Shown here in pieces: positions 1 to 9,893 of a DNA stretch of 64,000 bases (position 1 is the first letter of the stretch; every line of letters starts with the position of its first letter). The translations under genes and the position numbers were made by a program. The notes beneath the pieces were generated by a model that was not told the origin of the DNA, did not search any database, and saw only the letters and a list, made by a program, of their open reading frames with translations. The stretch is from Alphaproteobacteria bacterium (GTDB taxonomy: Bacteria; Pseudomonadota; Alphaproteobacteria; Micavibrionales; Micavibrionaceae): positions 35,540-99,539 of the forward strand of contig JAACPE010000004.1 in the NCBI GenBank assembly GCA_009995595.1, in the 5' to 3' direction.

Positions 1-602
1 TTCAAACCAATGCCGCCCAATCCAAATACCGCAACGGTAGAGCCTGGCTCAACCTTGGCATCAAACGCCACGGCGCCAATGCCCGTTGTCACACCGCAAC
101 CAATATAACAAATCTTATCAAAGGGTGCATCTTTACGCACCTTTGCCAGCGCAATTTCTGGTAACACCGTAAAGTTCGAAAACGTCGAACACCCCATGTA
201 ATGAAGAACTTGCTGCCCATTCACAGAAAAACGGCTCGTCCCATCAGGCATGAGCCCTGCCCCTTGAGTGGAACGTATTTTTTGGCATAAATTGGTTTTT
301 GGATTAAGGCAAAAGTCACACTCCCGGCATTCGGGCGTATAAAGCGGTATAACATGATCCCCAACCGCCACTGACGTCACACCAGCGCCAACCTCTCTTA
401 CGATCCCTGCCCCTTCATGCCCTAATATGGCAGGAAACGCACCTTCTGGGTCATCGCCTGACAGGGTAAAAGCATCAGTATGGCACACGCCTGTCGCCAT
501 ATTCTCAATAAGGACTTCCCCTGCTTTTGGCCCCTCTAAATCAATAGTTTCGATGACCAGGGGGTCTCCAGCCTTATAGGCCACGGCGGCACGTGTTTTC
601 AT
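1..602 (-). CDS. frmA: S-(hydroxymethyl)glutathione dehydrogenase / class III alcohol dehydrogenase, N-terminal part
   Basis: Zinc-dependent medium-chain dehydrogenase that oxidises S-hydroxymethylglutathione in formaldehyde detoxification. Reverse-strand translation from the ATG at 602 starts [14 protein letters not shown] and shows the catalytic-zinc motif [17 protein letters not shown], then GHEGAGI, and the structural-zinc cysteine cluster [19 protein letters not shown]. About 200 residues are present; the gene runs off the left edge in the Rossmann domain (FGLGGIGL), so the C-terminal half is missing here. The cysteine spacing and the SDDPEG segment fit class III enzymes rather than other alcohol dehydrogenases. 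The family assignment is firm; the symbol follows usual bacterial naming. Confidence 0.93.
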   Translation of the reverse strand, partial: MKTRAAVAYKAGDPLVIETIDLEGPKAGEVLIENMATGVCHTDAFTLSGDDPEGAFPAILGHEGAGIVREVGAGVTSVAVGDHVIPLYTPECRECDFCLNPKTNLCQKIRSTQGAGLMPDGTSRFSVNGQQVLHYMGCSTFSNFTVLPEIALAKVRKDAPFDKICYIGCGVTTGIGAVAFDAKVEPGSTVAVFGLGGIGL

Positions 603-680
603 TATCTCTTCCTTATGCTTTTATTTATATCCGCATTCTTTGCAGATATTTATTTTTCAAAAATATATCATAGAATAATA

Positions 681-715
681 AAAAAGCTCCCCACTTATAA
701 AGGAGGAGCCCTTTT
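681..715 (-). terminator. Rho-independent terminator of the nrd operon
   Basis: On the minus strand a GGCTCC arm pairs with a GGAGC arm (7 bp with one bulge) and is followed by a run of T residues. It lies just past the nrdF stop codon at 735, so it most likely ends the nrdHIEF transcript. Confidence 0.65.
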
Positions 716-734
716 ATTATGTTGTTATTTCAGA

Positions 735-1736
<1,002 letters not shown>

Positions 1737-1759
1737 TTACTTGGTATTTTTGAGATTCT

Positions 1760-3988
1760 TTACAAACTACAGGAAACACAGCCTTCAACTTCTGTCCCTT
1801 GAAGGGCCATCTGACGAATACGGATATAATAAATTGTTTTAATACCTGCTCTCCATGCCCGAATTTGCGCTCTATTGATATCGCGTGTCGTCGCCGTATC
1901 AGGGAAAAATAAAGTAAGCGATAAGCCTTGATCCACGTGCTGCGTTGCCGCGGCGTAGGTATCAATCACTTTTTCTGGCCCAATCTCATACGCATCTTGA
2001 TAATATTCTTTATTATCATTCGTCATATAGGCAGCTGGGTAGTAAACGCGGCCAATTTTACCTTCTTTACGGATTTCAATTTTCGATGCAATCGGGTGAA
2101 TCGACGACGTTGAATTATTAATGTAAGAAATCGACCCTGTTGGCGGGACAGCCTGAAGATACGCATTATAAATGCCATGTTTCATCACTGATTTCTTAAG
2201 CGCTTCCCAATCTTTTTGCGTTGGGATGTCAATACCGCTATCGGCAAAAAGCTGACGGACTTTATCTGTTGCAGGCTCCCACACTTTTTCGGTGTACTTA
2301 TCAAAATACTCACCAGAGGCATATTTGGAATCTTCAAAGTTTTTAAATGTTTCCTTGCGCTCTTTTGCAATGGCATTTGATGCCTTAATCGCATGATAAG
2401 TCACTGTATAAAAATACATATTGGTAAAATCAATACCCTCTTCAGAGCCATAGAAAATACGCTCACGCGATAAGTAACCATGCAAATTCATCTGGCCCAA
2501 GCCAATAGCATGCGAGGCTCTATTGCCTTCGGCAACCGATGGCACTGATTCAAGATTACTCATATCCGATACAGCCGTTAAAGCGCGAATAGCTGTCTCA
2601 ACTGTTTTCCCAAAATCAGGTGAATCCATTGCTTTTGCAATGTTCATTGATCCAAGGTTACAAGAAATGTCACGGCCCAAATGTGCATAGCCTAGATCAG
2701 GATTAAACTCGCTGGCCTCACTCACTTGAAGGATTTCAGAACATAGATTACTCATCGTAATACGCCCATTAATCGGGTTTGCCCTGTTCACCGTGTCTTC
2801 AAACATAATGTACGGATAGCCAGATTCAAATTGGATTTCCGCAATTGTCTGAAAGAAATCACGCGCCTTTATTTTCTTCTTCGTAATACGCGGATTAGCG
2901 ACCATTTCATGATATTTTTCCGTCACTGAAATTTCTGAAAACGGCTTACCATATGCACGCTCCACATCATACGGAGAAAATAAGTACATATCCTCGTCAT
3001 TTTTAGCCAGCTCAAATGTGATGTCTGGGATAACAACGCCCAATGAAAGGGTCTTGATACGAATCTTCTCATCCGCGTTTTCACGCTTAGTATCAAAAAA
3101 GCTCATGATGTCAGGGTGGTGCGCATTCAAGTAAACAGCGCCAGCGCCCTGACGAGACCCCAGCTGATTCGCATAAGAGAACGAATCTTCCAAAAGTTTC
3201 ATAACAGGAATAATACCCGATGATTGTCCTTTAATCTTCTTAATTGGTGCACCTTTCTCACGAATATTGGTGAGCATTAAAGCAACGCCGCCGCCCCGTT
3301 TTGAAAGCTGTAACGCCGAATTAATCGCGCGCCCAATTGACTCCATGCTGTCTTCAACACGAAGAAGGAAACATGACACAAGCTCGCCGCGCTGCTTCTT
3401 ACCCGCATTTAAGAAAGTTGGCGTTGCAGGCTGGAAGCGCCCGTCAATAATTTCATCAACCAATTGCTTAGCCATGGCCTCATTACCGCGCGCTAGAGTA
3501 AGACCCGTCATTACAGCGCGGTCCTCATAACGCTCTAGGTAACGCTGACCATCGAATGTCTTAAGGGTGTAGGCCGCATAATATTTGTACGCGCCAAGAA
3601 ATGTTTGAAAACGGAATTTTTTAGCATAAGCATGCTGGTAAAGCGCGCTAATGAAATCAAAATCATACTGCTCTAAGACTTCGCTTTCGTAATATCCGTT
3701 CATAACCAAATGGCCGAGTTTTTCTTCTAAATTATGAAAGAAAACAGTGTTTTGATTCACATGCTGTAAGAAATATTCGCGAACAGCCTCTTTATCCTTA
3801 TCGAACTGGATCTCGCCCTTTTCATTTAATAGATTCAGCATCGCATTTAAAGCGTGATAATCCAGACCGCTATCAACACGTATGTTTTCCGCAGCCGCGT
3901 CTTTTGGCATATTCGCCGCCATAATTTTCTTTAATGCGTCACCTTCTGGCATTATGCTCGCTTTCGTCTTTTGTTGTGCTGTTCCCAT
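1760..3988 (-). CDS. nrdE: Class Ib ribonucleoside-diphosphate reductase alpha subunit (NrdE)
   Basis: Catalytic large subunit of class Ib ribonucleotide reductase, reducing NDPs to dNDPs. About 740 residues; conserved stretches include [59 protein letters not shown] with an active-site cysteine, [10 protein letters not shown] with the radical cysteine, and the C-terminal redox motif CVSCSL that NrdH reduces. The start is uncertain. ATG at 3988 has an AAGGGG upstream but overlaps nrdI by 37 bp; the internal ATG at 3952 overlaps the nrdI stop as TAATG, a common coupled arrangement in this operon. The N-terminus before residue 13 is not conserved in what I know of the family, so either start is possible. 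Confidence 0.96.
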   Translation of the reverse strand: MGTAQQKTKASIMPEGDALKKIMAANMPKDAAAENIRVDSGLDYHALNAMLNLLNEKGEIQFDKDKEAVREYFLQHVNQNTVFFHNLEEKLGHLVMNGYYESEVLEQYDFDFISALYQHAYAKKFRFQTFLGAYKYYAAYTLKTFDGQRYLERYEDRAVMTGLTLARGNEAMAKQLVDEIIDGRFQPATPTFLNAGKKQRGELVSCFLLRVEDSMESIGRAINSALQLSKRGGGVALMLTNIREKGAPIKKIKGQSSGIIPVMKLLEDSFSYANQLGSRQGAGAVYLNAHHPDIMSFFDTKRENADEKIRIKTLSLGVVIPDITFELAKNDEDMYLFSPYDVERAYGKPFSEISVTEKYHEMVANPRITKKKIKARDFFQTIAEIQFESGYPYIMFEDTVNRANPINGRITMSNLCSEILQVSEASEFNPDLGYAHLGRDISCNLGSMNIAKAMDSPDFGKTVETAIRALTAVSDMSNLESVPSVAEGNRASHAIGLGQMNLHGYLSRERIFYGSEEGIDFTNMYFYTVTYHAIKASNAIAKERKETFKNFEDSKYASGEYFDKYTEKVWEPATDKVRQLFADSGIDIPTQKDWEALKKSVMKHGIYNAYLQAVPPTGSISYINNSTSSIHPIASKIEIRKEGKIGRVYYPAAYMTNDNKEYYQDAYEIGPEKVIDTYAAATQHVDQGLSLTLFFPDTATTRDINRAQIRAWRAGIKTIYYIRIRQMALQGTEVEGCVSCSL

Positions 3989-4374
3989 AGTTTAGCGACC
4001 CCTTCTTGTACGTCTTGTATTTCTCTTAAAGTTCCTGTTAATTCAAATTTATAAAGCAGCGGCACGTTACATTTTTTCGAAATAACATTGCCTGCATACC
4101 CATAGTATTGACCAAAATTTGTATTTCCCCCGGCGATAACCCCAACCATTAGCTTTCGGTTATTTTCATTGTTTAAAAATTTTATAACCTGCTTAGGGAC
4201 GGCGCCCTTCCCATCATTATCCGCATAGGTTGGCGTTACCAAAATAAACGGCTCATCTGCATTAATCATCTCTTCCTTAGGCGATAGAGGGATACGCTTA
4301 TTGGGTATGCCTAATCGCTGCACAAACTGATGTGTGTTTCCTGATTGAGTTGAAAAGTAGATGAGTTGATACAT
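3952..4374 (-). CDS. nrdI: Flavodoxin-like NrdI protein
   Basis: FMN protein that supplies the oxidant for assembling the manganese tyrosyl-radical cofactor of NrdF. The 140-residue protein has the flavodoxin-like phosphate-binding loop [15 protein letters not shown] at the N-terminus, then [19 protein letters not shown] and [20 protein letters not shown], all typical of NrdI. It lies between nrdH and nrdE in the expected order, with short spacing, and its stop codon overlaps an in-frame ATG of nrdE. No anomaly seen. Confidence 0.95.
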   Translation of the reverse strand: MYQLIYFSTQSGNTHQFVQRLGIPNKRIPLSPKEEMINADEPFILVTPTYADNDGKGAVPKQVIKFLNNENNRKLMVGVIAGGNTNFGQYYGYAGNVISKKCNVPLLYKFELTGTLREIQDVQEGVAKLWEQHNKRRKRA

Positions 4375-4387
4375 TTCGCCTAAATCT

Positions 4388-4612
4388 TTATACGCTTAAT
4401 GCACCAATTTTGTCGGGACGAAACCCTGCCCAATGTTCATCGCCCGCGATAACAACCGGCACTTGCTTGTATCCCATGCTTTGAACTTTAGAAAACGCAC
4501 TGTCATCTTCAGTTAAATCCACAACATTATAAGTCACACCCTTACGCTCTAACTCTCTGTAGGTAGCGACACACTGAACACATGATGGTTTGCTGTAGAC
4601 TGTAACATTCAT
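4388..4612 (-). CDS. nrdH: Glutaredoxin-like protein NrdH
   Basis: Small thioredoxin-fold reductant that passes electrons to the C-terminal cysteines of NrdE. 74 residues with the redox centre CVQC at positions 9-12 (MNVTVYSKPSCVQC), the cis-proline loop MGYKQVPVV and the conserved C-terminal segment HWAGFRPDKI. First gene of the nrdHIEF operon; the regulatory region lies directly upstream. Confidence 0.96.
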   Translation of the reverse strand: MNVTVYSKPSCVQCVATYRELERKGVTYNVVDLTEDDSAFSKVQSMGYKQVPVVIAGDEHWAGFRPDKIGALSV

Positions 4613-4747
4613 GGGATTTTCCTTTTTCTTATTTGTTTGAATTCTTTGATTTATATTCTGTCATTTTATAGGTCAAAAAGGCTTCTTAGAACTGTCACAA
4701 ACTAGAGATAAAAGGAGCTTTCACCATTGATAAAAACGGCAAAAGTC

Positions 4748-4840
4748 TGTGGATAAATCTAAAATATGATTAGTCGGGCGAAAACCCTATTAACACTATA
4801 TATAGTATGGGCAGTCTCAAGATTGGTCAACATATAGTTG
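4748..4840 (-). promoter_or_regulatory. NrdR-box-like palindromes and a DnaA-box match upstream of nrdH
   Basis: A perfect 12-bp palindrome ACTATATATAGT lies within the sequence acactatatatagtat at 4793-4808, close to the NrdR box consensus (acaCwAtATaTwGtgt). A second inverted repeat, CAAC-N5-GTTG, at 4828-4840 is about 33 bp away centre to centre, roughly three helical turns, as is usual for paired NrdR boxes. At 4748-4756 the complement of TTATCCACA, the classical DnaA box, is present. Function is inferred from position and from knowledge of nrd regulation in other bacteria. Confidence 0.6.
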
Positions 4841-5225
4841 AAAAAAATAACAATTTATCCGAAACGGGGATTTTTGATGCTAAGTTATCGGAATAATTAC
4901 ATTATTTTTTCTTATTCAAATTTAATACATTTGGTTTTGAACAAGGCTCCGTTAAAAAAGTTATTCTAAACCCCAAAATAGCGCACCTGATTCCCAAAAA
5001 TAGAGGCCACAAAACCCTCATTTCATGAATCGGCTCCAAATGTGATTCTATAGGCTTAAAAGTATAAAACCTTCCCAAAAACAGTAAATGAGGCTATCTA
5101 GCCATTTGTTAATAACTTGTCTCCACACATTATAAAAAAAGATGTAGCCAGACGAGCAGGAACTATTCTCCAAAAAGCGTCCTGTAGGGTATGGCTAGAG
5201 GATAATCACGAAAATGATCAATAAG
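4841..5225. other. Intergenic region without recognisable gene
   Basis: A+T-rich stretch between the nrd control region and the end of the metal permease gene. I see no open frame with convincing protein-like composition, no strong hairpin and no repeat here. Confidence 0.5.
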
Positions 5226-5987
5226 CTATTTATTTTTAACTAAGGAAAAATAGCTAAAGCTTATGATAGACAATAAAAAGATAATAGAAGGGCCTGCGGG
5301 CCAATCAAATAAATAAGATGCTATTAAGCCTGTAAGATACGAGGTAACTGAAATCATATAACCTGCACCTAATTTATTTTTGGAGTTAACGACCGCTAAT
5401 GCAGGAAAAATCAAACTAGCAAAGACCAAATAAACGCCAATCATGCTCACTGAAAATGGAATAGTAATTGCGAATAATGGGTAGAATAAAAATGATCTTT
5501 TATTTTTAAAAAGTATCCAAGCTATAAAAACGCTTATAAATATAGGAGCAACAAAAATTATATGACTCCAACTTGTCCATAGCACTTGCCCTTCCAGAAT
5601 ATCTTTAATTTCCTCACCGCCATGCGGACTATTGGCAACAAGTAAAAGCCCCATAGACGCCGCTAAAACAAAGGCACAACCAATCAGGGCTTCCTGATAC
5701 TGGCCTGACTTTTTTTCAAGAAAATGGAATATGATCGCGCATATAATAGCAGCAAGTAAACCAGCAGCTAACCGCCCATATCCTGATAAAAGACTATATT
5801 CATCAATCATAATAAATATTTGAAACGCTATCATCCCTAATGCTGCAAACTGCGCTACCGCTAAATCAAGGAAGATAATATTTCTTTTTAATACCTCTTG
5901 TCCTAAAGGCACATGTACAAGAGATATAAGTGCCCCAGCCATAAAGGCTGGAGCGAGTAAAGATATTATGCTGATCAAATTTTCCAT
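5226..5987 (-). CDS. znuB: ABC-3 family metal (probably zinc) transporter permease
   Basis: Inner-membrane permease of a zinc/manganese-type ABC importer. The 253-residue protein is almost entirely hydrophobic with about 7-8 membrane segments and the ABC-3 family features: N-terminal LLAPAFMAGALISLVHVPLG, then FLDLAVAQFAALG, and a C-terminal LVFASLIFPALAVVNSKNKLGAG segment that resembles the family's ATPase-coupling region. It directly follows the binding-protein gene with a 2-bp gap. No ATP-binding subunit is encoded next to it, so a remote or shared ATPase is implied. Zinc rather than manganese is suggested by the His-rich neighbours, not proved. Confidence 0.85.
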   Translation of the reverse strand: MENLISIISLLAPAFMAGALISLVHVPLGQEVLKRNIIFLDLAVAQFAALGMIAFQIFIMIDEYSLLSGYGRLAAGLLAAIICAIIFHFLEKKSGQYQEALIGCAFVLAASMGLLLVANSPHGGEEIKDILEGQVLWTSWSHIIFVAPIFISVFIAWILFKNKRSFLFYPLFAITIPFSVSMIGVYLVFASLIFPALAVVNSKNKLGAGYMISVTSYLTGLIASYLFDWPAGPSIIFLLSIISFSYFSLVKNK

Positions 5988-5989
5988 TA

Positions 5990-6895
5990 TTAATCTATAT
6001 TATTTAAGCGATTCAACGTGTCATCAAACATAATTTTTAAATCTGTTGCTTGATTATTTCCGCCCACTGTAAAAGGAAGTTTTATAATTGGAATATTCGC
6101 TTTTTCTGACAGCCATTTCGCCCCTTTTTCATTTTCAAAAGGCGCAATTAATATACCCTTGATATTTTTACCTTGAATATCTTGAAGCACTTTTTCAAGA
6201 TGAGATGCATTAGGGGGAATTCCAGGTTTTGGCTCTAATGAAGCAACTGCCTGGATACCTAGCCAGTTTAAAAGATACGTCCAGCTCTTATGATAAACCA
6301 CAACATTCGCTCCCCTTAAATTAGCAGCTTGTGTTTCCCATTGCGTGACAGCCTTCGCCCAATTTTCGTCAAAAGAACTTTGTCGCGCCTCATAATAACT
6401 AGAGTGAGATGAATCTATTTCAGATAATCTCTCGGCAATCACTTTTGATACAAGAGCTATATTATTAGGATCTAGGTGAACGTGCGGATTACCCTCGGGA
6501 TGGACATGCCCCATAGAGCGATCAACATTTTGCATCACTTCTAAAAGCGGCACATAATCAGAAGCCATTATCGACCCTATGCCACCATCTTGCACTTGAT
6601 TATTTCCAGCCTTATTTAGCAATATAGGAAGCCAGCCAATTTCTAGTGATGCACCACTACAAATCACCAAATCTGCTTTACGCATCGCCGCAAGTAAACT
6701 TGGCTTAGCGCGCATGTGATGAATATCCTGATTGGCATTAGAGGCATTATAAATATCGACTTTATCACCGCCTATTTCTTTTGCTAGCGCCCCCCATTCA
6801 GGGGCACAGGCAAAGATATTAACTTTCGCAAAAGCAGGCATTGGGGATGCCAAAAGCATCCCCAAACCTATTATCATTAAAGATAATTTTTTCAT
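5990..6895 (-). CDS. znuA: Periplasmic metal-binding lipocalin-independent ABC substrate-binding protein, ZnuA-like
   Basis: Cluster A-I solute-binding protein that captures divalent metal in the periplasm. Signal peptide MKKLSLMIIGLGMLLASPMPAFA, then mature domain with metal-ligand histidines in DIHHMRAKPSLL and in HPEGNPHVHLDPNN, followed by VVYHKSWTYLLNWLG, LEPKPGIPPNASHL and a C-terminal acidic ligand region (FENEKGAKWLSEKANIP). Start chosen at 6895 because AAGGG lies 8 bases upstream and the signal peptide begins there; an in-frame ATG ten residues earlier would overlap the upstream gene. Specificity is inferred as zinc from context. It has only a very short His loop compared with typical ZnuA. 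Confidence 0.88.
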   Translation of the reverse strand: MKKLSLMIIGLGMLLASPMPAFAKVNIFACAPEWGALAKEIGGDKVDIYNASNANQDIHHMRAKPSLLAAMRKADLVICSGASLEIGWLPILLNKAGNNQVQDGGIGSIMASDYVPLLEVMQNVDRSMGHVHPEGNPHVHLDPNNIALVSKVIAERLSEIDSSHSSYYEARQSSFDENWAKAVTQWETQAANLRGANVVVYHKSWTYLLNWLGIQAVASLEPKPGIPPNASHLEKVLQDIQGKNIKGILIAPFENEKGAKWLSEKANIPIIKLPFTVGGNNQATDLKIMFDDTLNRLNNID

Positions 6896-6905
6896 TTTAG
6901 TACCC

Positions 6906-8273
6906 TTAATAATTATGTGCACCATGCGCGCCGAGGCTCATGATATATTGGAGGGTGAATTGATTATCATCAGAATCATTGGCCACTTCTTCCCGGCTAA
7001 ATTGCGCCCGAATGCGAGAGAACTCACTATTTGTCCAATCTACCATTGCAGTTGCTGCCCACGGATCATGACCGCCATCATCTAAAGCACTACCCACTAG
7101 GCCTGCTGGGACATCACCTGCATAAAGCTGGCTATATCTTGCGCCAACACGCCATTGAGGGTGAAACTTATAAATGCTCTGTGCATACCAACCACTTTGG
7201 CTATCATCATAATTAATAGCGCCAGTGCCTGCATCAGTATCTTCATAAGTACCATCTTCATCACGGATAAAATACTCCCCTTGGAAGATAATTTCCTGCT
7301 CGGCATTATTGCCAGTTGGAGCATAAACAGCGCGGGCATCGGCAATATAAAGACTGCTATCCCCGCTAAAGTTTACCAGATCTTCATTCCCATCACGGCT
7401 AATTCCATCTGCCTGTAAAGTTGAAAGACCTAAACGCCAACTGGTGTTCTCACCAACATCACCGCCAACACGACCATAGGCTGTCCAAGCGCCAATATCA
7501 TTGCCGTCTGCGCCCCCTGCCGGGAAATCATCACCACGGAATGCACCGCCACCAATTTCGGTGTAAATAGACGTTGGAAGAACAGCAGAGACCTGCACCC
7601 CATCATCCCCATAGTTACCATTCAGAAACACACGGTTAGGAAGCGGGCGATCTGCAAAATCATCTGCATGGCTATGATGAGAGTTTAAATAACCAAGTTC
7701 AGAGAAAAAGCGACCTGCTTTAACTTCCAATCCTGCAGGCAGCGCTGTTGTCGCAACAAAAGCTTCCTCAATCTCAACTTCTGTGTCTCCATCATGTTCA
7801 TGCAGAGCAATGGTCGCTGATCCACGGAATTTATCATCCACATTAGCAGAGAAGTTAAGTTCTGTATGTTCCAGACCAAAACCTTCATCACCACGTTCAG
7901 CCTCTTCTCCGATAGCAAAACCTGCGATATCTGCTTCTTCCTCAGAGAAATTACTATATTGACCGTTGATGATAACACCGACAGCAGGGTTAAAGCTTGT
8001 ATCTCTAATACTTCTTTGAGCCGTAGCAGGTACACTTGAAGCATTTGCAGCAACAGTTTCTTGAGTTTTTTCAACTTTTTGAGCCGTTGTAGTCTGCTGT
8101 GCTTCTAAAGTTTGAACTTTTCTCTCTAATTGCTCAATCTTACTTTCATACGCTTCGCGCATGGATTGAATTTCAGATTTAATGACCTCTAAGTCCGCAT
8201 CGCTAGCCGCCAAAGCAGGTGGCATGTTTAGTAAAACGGCTGCACTAGCCGCCAATAACAGTTTTTTAGACAT
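6906..8273 (-). CDS. Outer-membrane beta-barrel protein (porin-like) of the metal-uptake operon
   Basis: 455 residues: signal peptide ending PPALAA, a coiled-coil segment (about residues 25-75, EIQSMREAYESKIEQLERKV), then a long barrel-like region rich in alternating hydrophobic and acidic residues and ending LQYIMSLGAHGAHNY. The coiled coil plus barrel arrangement resembles OprP/OprO-like or SlpA-like porins. His clusters HEHDGD and NSHHSHADD are consistent with metal interaction. Located between the His-rich protein gene and znuA, same strand, so it probably lets the metal cross the outer membrane. I do not know a precise family name; function is inferred from context. Confidence 0.7.
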   Translation of the reverse strand: MSKKLLLAASAAVLLNMPPALAASDADLEVIKSEIQSMREAYESKIEQLERKVQTLEAQQTTTAQKVEKTQETVAANASSVPATAQRSIRDTSFNPAVGVIINGQYSNFSEEEADIAGFAIGEEAERGDEGFGLEHTELNFSANVDDKFRGSATIALHEHDGDTEVEIEEAFVATTALPAGLEVKAGRFFSELGYLNSHHSHADDFADRPLPNRVFLNGNYGDDGVQVSAVLPTSIYTEIGGGAFRGDDFPAGGADGNDIGAWTAYGRVGGDVGENTSWRLGLSTLQADGISRDGNEDLVNFSGDSSLYIADARAVYAPTGNNAEQEIIFQGEYFIRDEDGTYEDTDAGTGAINYDDSQSGWYAQSIYKFHPQWRVGARYSQLYAGDVPAGLVGSALDDGGHDPWAATAMVDWTNSEFSRIRAQFSREEVANDSDDNQFTLQYIMSLGAHGAHNY

Positions 8274-8319
8274 GGGTATGCCCTTTCTTATCTAATAAAT
8301 TTATAAATTAAAGTTTGAT

Positions 8320-8682
8320 TTAGATAAGAATGGCAGGTGGTGCGCGGGGAGGATGCGCCTTGTATCGATTTAAAGACGTTATAAAATATTGTTGCTGTAA
8401 TATTAACTCATCTGCCTGTTGCACAAAAGAGAGTACGATCGAGGCATTATAATAAGCTGTTTGCAGTGATTTTGTGAGTAAGCATTCAGGACATTCGTGC
8501 TTTTCATGATCCTCATCATGATGGTGTTCATCATGATAGTGTTCATCGTGCCCGGCATGGGAATCAGCAACTTCTTGAGAAAAAACATGATCAATATGGG
8601 ACGCGCTATGTTGGGCAAGTGTAACTTGCCCAATCATCAAGGCCAATAAGGCCCATATAGATATGAATTTTCTAAAATGCAT
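8320..8682 (-). CDS. Exported His-rich protein (DUF2946-like), first gene of the metal operon
   Basis: 120 residues with an N-terminal hydrophobic signal (ISIWALLALMIGQVTLAQ) and a striking His/Asp/Glu-rich central segment of about 25 residues starting HAGHDEHYHDEHHHDED, followed by CPECLL. The end is proline-rich (HPPRAPP). Composition and the CxxC next to the His tract fit a metal-binding periplasmic or membrane-anchored protein similar to DUF2946 proteins found beside metal transporters. It lies 46 bp upstream of the porin-like gene on the same strand. Role as metal buffer or chaperone is inferred. Confidence 0.7.
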   Translation of the reverse strand: MHFRKFISIWALLALMIGQVTLAQHSASHIDHVFSQEVADSHAGHDEHYHDEHHHDEDHEKHECPECLLTKSLQTAYYNASIVLSFVQQADELILQQQYFITSLNRYKAHPPRAPPAILI

Positions 8683-8734
8683 GCACTACGACTAGCAAAT
8701 GACATTGCTAAACTCAACATAAAATTTTTTATAG

Positions 8735-8869
8735 TTACAATTGCCAAAACATCAAAAATTTTATGGCGTAGCCAATCACGCTAACGGTAAATAACCCTAA
8801 AAACCATAATCCAATAAACCAAGACCATTGCTTTTGCTTTGGGCTTAGTTTGTCAAAATAGGGCTTCAT
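8735..8869 (-). CDS. DUF2474-like small membrane subunit associated with bd oxidase
   Basis: A 44-residue ORF starting MKPYFDKLSPKQKQW with one membrane helix (FIGLWFLGLFTVSVIGYAI). Its ATG lies 4 bases after the cydB stop codon, so it is translationally close to cydAB. Size, position and the N-terminal polar segment followed by one helix match DUF2474 proteins, which accompany cyanide-insensitive bd-type oxidases in the way CydX accompanies CydAB. It is too short for most automatic ORF calls. Function inferred from family and position. Confidence 0.75.
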   Translation of the reverse strand: MKPYFDKLSPKQKQWSWFIGLWFLGLFTVSVIGYAIKFLMFWQL

Positions 8870-8873
8870 AATA

Positions 8874-9893
8874 TCAGTACATGGCTTCATGTGAACTTTT
8901 ACCTCTAAAAGTGTAAAAACTAAAGGCTGTATAAGCCAATATGATAGGCAAGAAAATTGCTGTTCCTATTAATAAAATAGATTGCGATGTTGATACCGCA
9001 GCCGCTTGCCAAATATCAAAGTGAAACGGCACAATCCATGGATACATGCTAATTCCAAAGCCAATATAGCATAAAAGGAAGAGCGCGATTGAAAACAAGA
9101 AAGGCTGATATTCATACTCTCTCCTCAAAGCGCGAATAAGCATGATTGTGCAAATAAACGTGATAAGAGGAATAACCGATAAATAAATCATATTTGGAAA
9201 TGAAAACCAGACATTTAACATTCTATCATCTATAAACGGTGTTGAGATACTAACCACAATCATAAAGAAGACAACAAGGACAAGGCTGTATTTAGCAACC
9301 TGACGCGCCCATAATTGTGTTATGCCTTCTGTCTTCATAATCAGCCATGTGCTACCCAATAAGGCATATCCAAAGACAACAGCAATGCCTGTCATAAGGG
9401 CAAAGCCATTTGCCCAATCTAGCGCACCGCCAGAAAAAGCCCTATCAGTTACCTCTACCCCTTGAATAAAATTACCAAGAACAACGCCCTGCATAAAAGA
9501 GGCAGTTAAAGATCCAAAATGAAATGCGCTATCCCAAATCCATCTTCTTTTTTCTGAAGCCTTAAAACGAAACTCAAAGGCAACGCCCCGGAATATAAGT
9601 CCTAAAAGCATAAGAATAATGGGCATATAAAGTGCGGGCATAATAATGGAATAAGCAAGGGGGAAGGCAGCAAACAAGCCACCACCACCCAAAACAAGCC
9701 ATGTTTCATTACCATCCCAAAAAGGTGCGATAGAATTCATCATGCGACTTCTGCATTCATTCGACGGCGCAAGGGGAAATAAAATTCCTATCCCTAAATC
9801 AAAGCCATCAAGAAGCACATAAAGAAATACTGCCGTTGCAATAAGCAATGCCCAAATAAGGGGTAAATCTAAAAATCCTGAAAAATCCAACAT
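8874..9893 (-). CDS. cydB: Cytochrome bd-type ubiquinol oxidase subunit II
   Basis: Membrane subunit of the quinol:O2 oxidoreductase. 339 residues with about 8-9 membrane helices and the family signature PLIWALLIATAVFLYVLLDG followed by FDLGIGILFP near the N-terminus, then PFWDGNETWLVLGGGGLFAAFP. It overlaps cydA by one base (TAATG). Together with the DUF2474 protein, this points to the cyanide-insensitive (CIO) branch of bd oxidases. Confidence 0.94.
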   Translation of the reverse strand: MLDFSGFLDLPLIWALLIATAVFLYVLLDGFDLGIGILFPLAPSNECRSRMMNSIAPFWDGNETWLVLGGGGLFAAFPLAYSIIMPALYMPIILMLLGLIFRGVAFEFRFKASEKRRWIWDSAFHFGSLTASFMQGVVLGNFIQGVEVTDRAFSGGALDWANGFALMTGIAVVFGYALLGSTWLIMKTEGITQLWARQVAKYSLVLVVFFMIVVSISTPFIDDRMLNVWFSFPNMIYLSVIPLITFICTIMLIRALRREYEYQPFLFSIALFLLCYIGFGISMYPWIVPFHFDIWQAAAVSTSQSILLIGTAIFLPIILAYTAFSFYTFRGKSSHEAMY

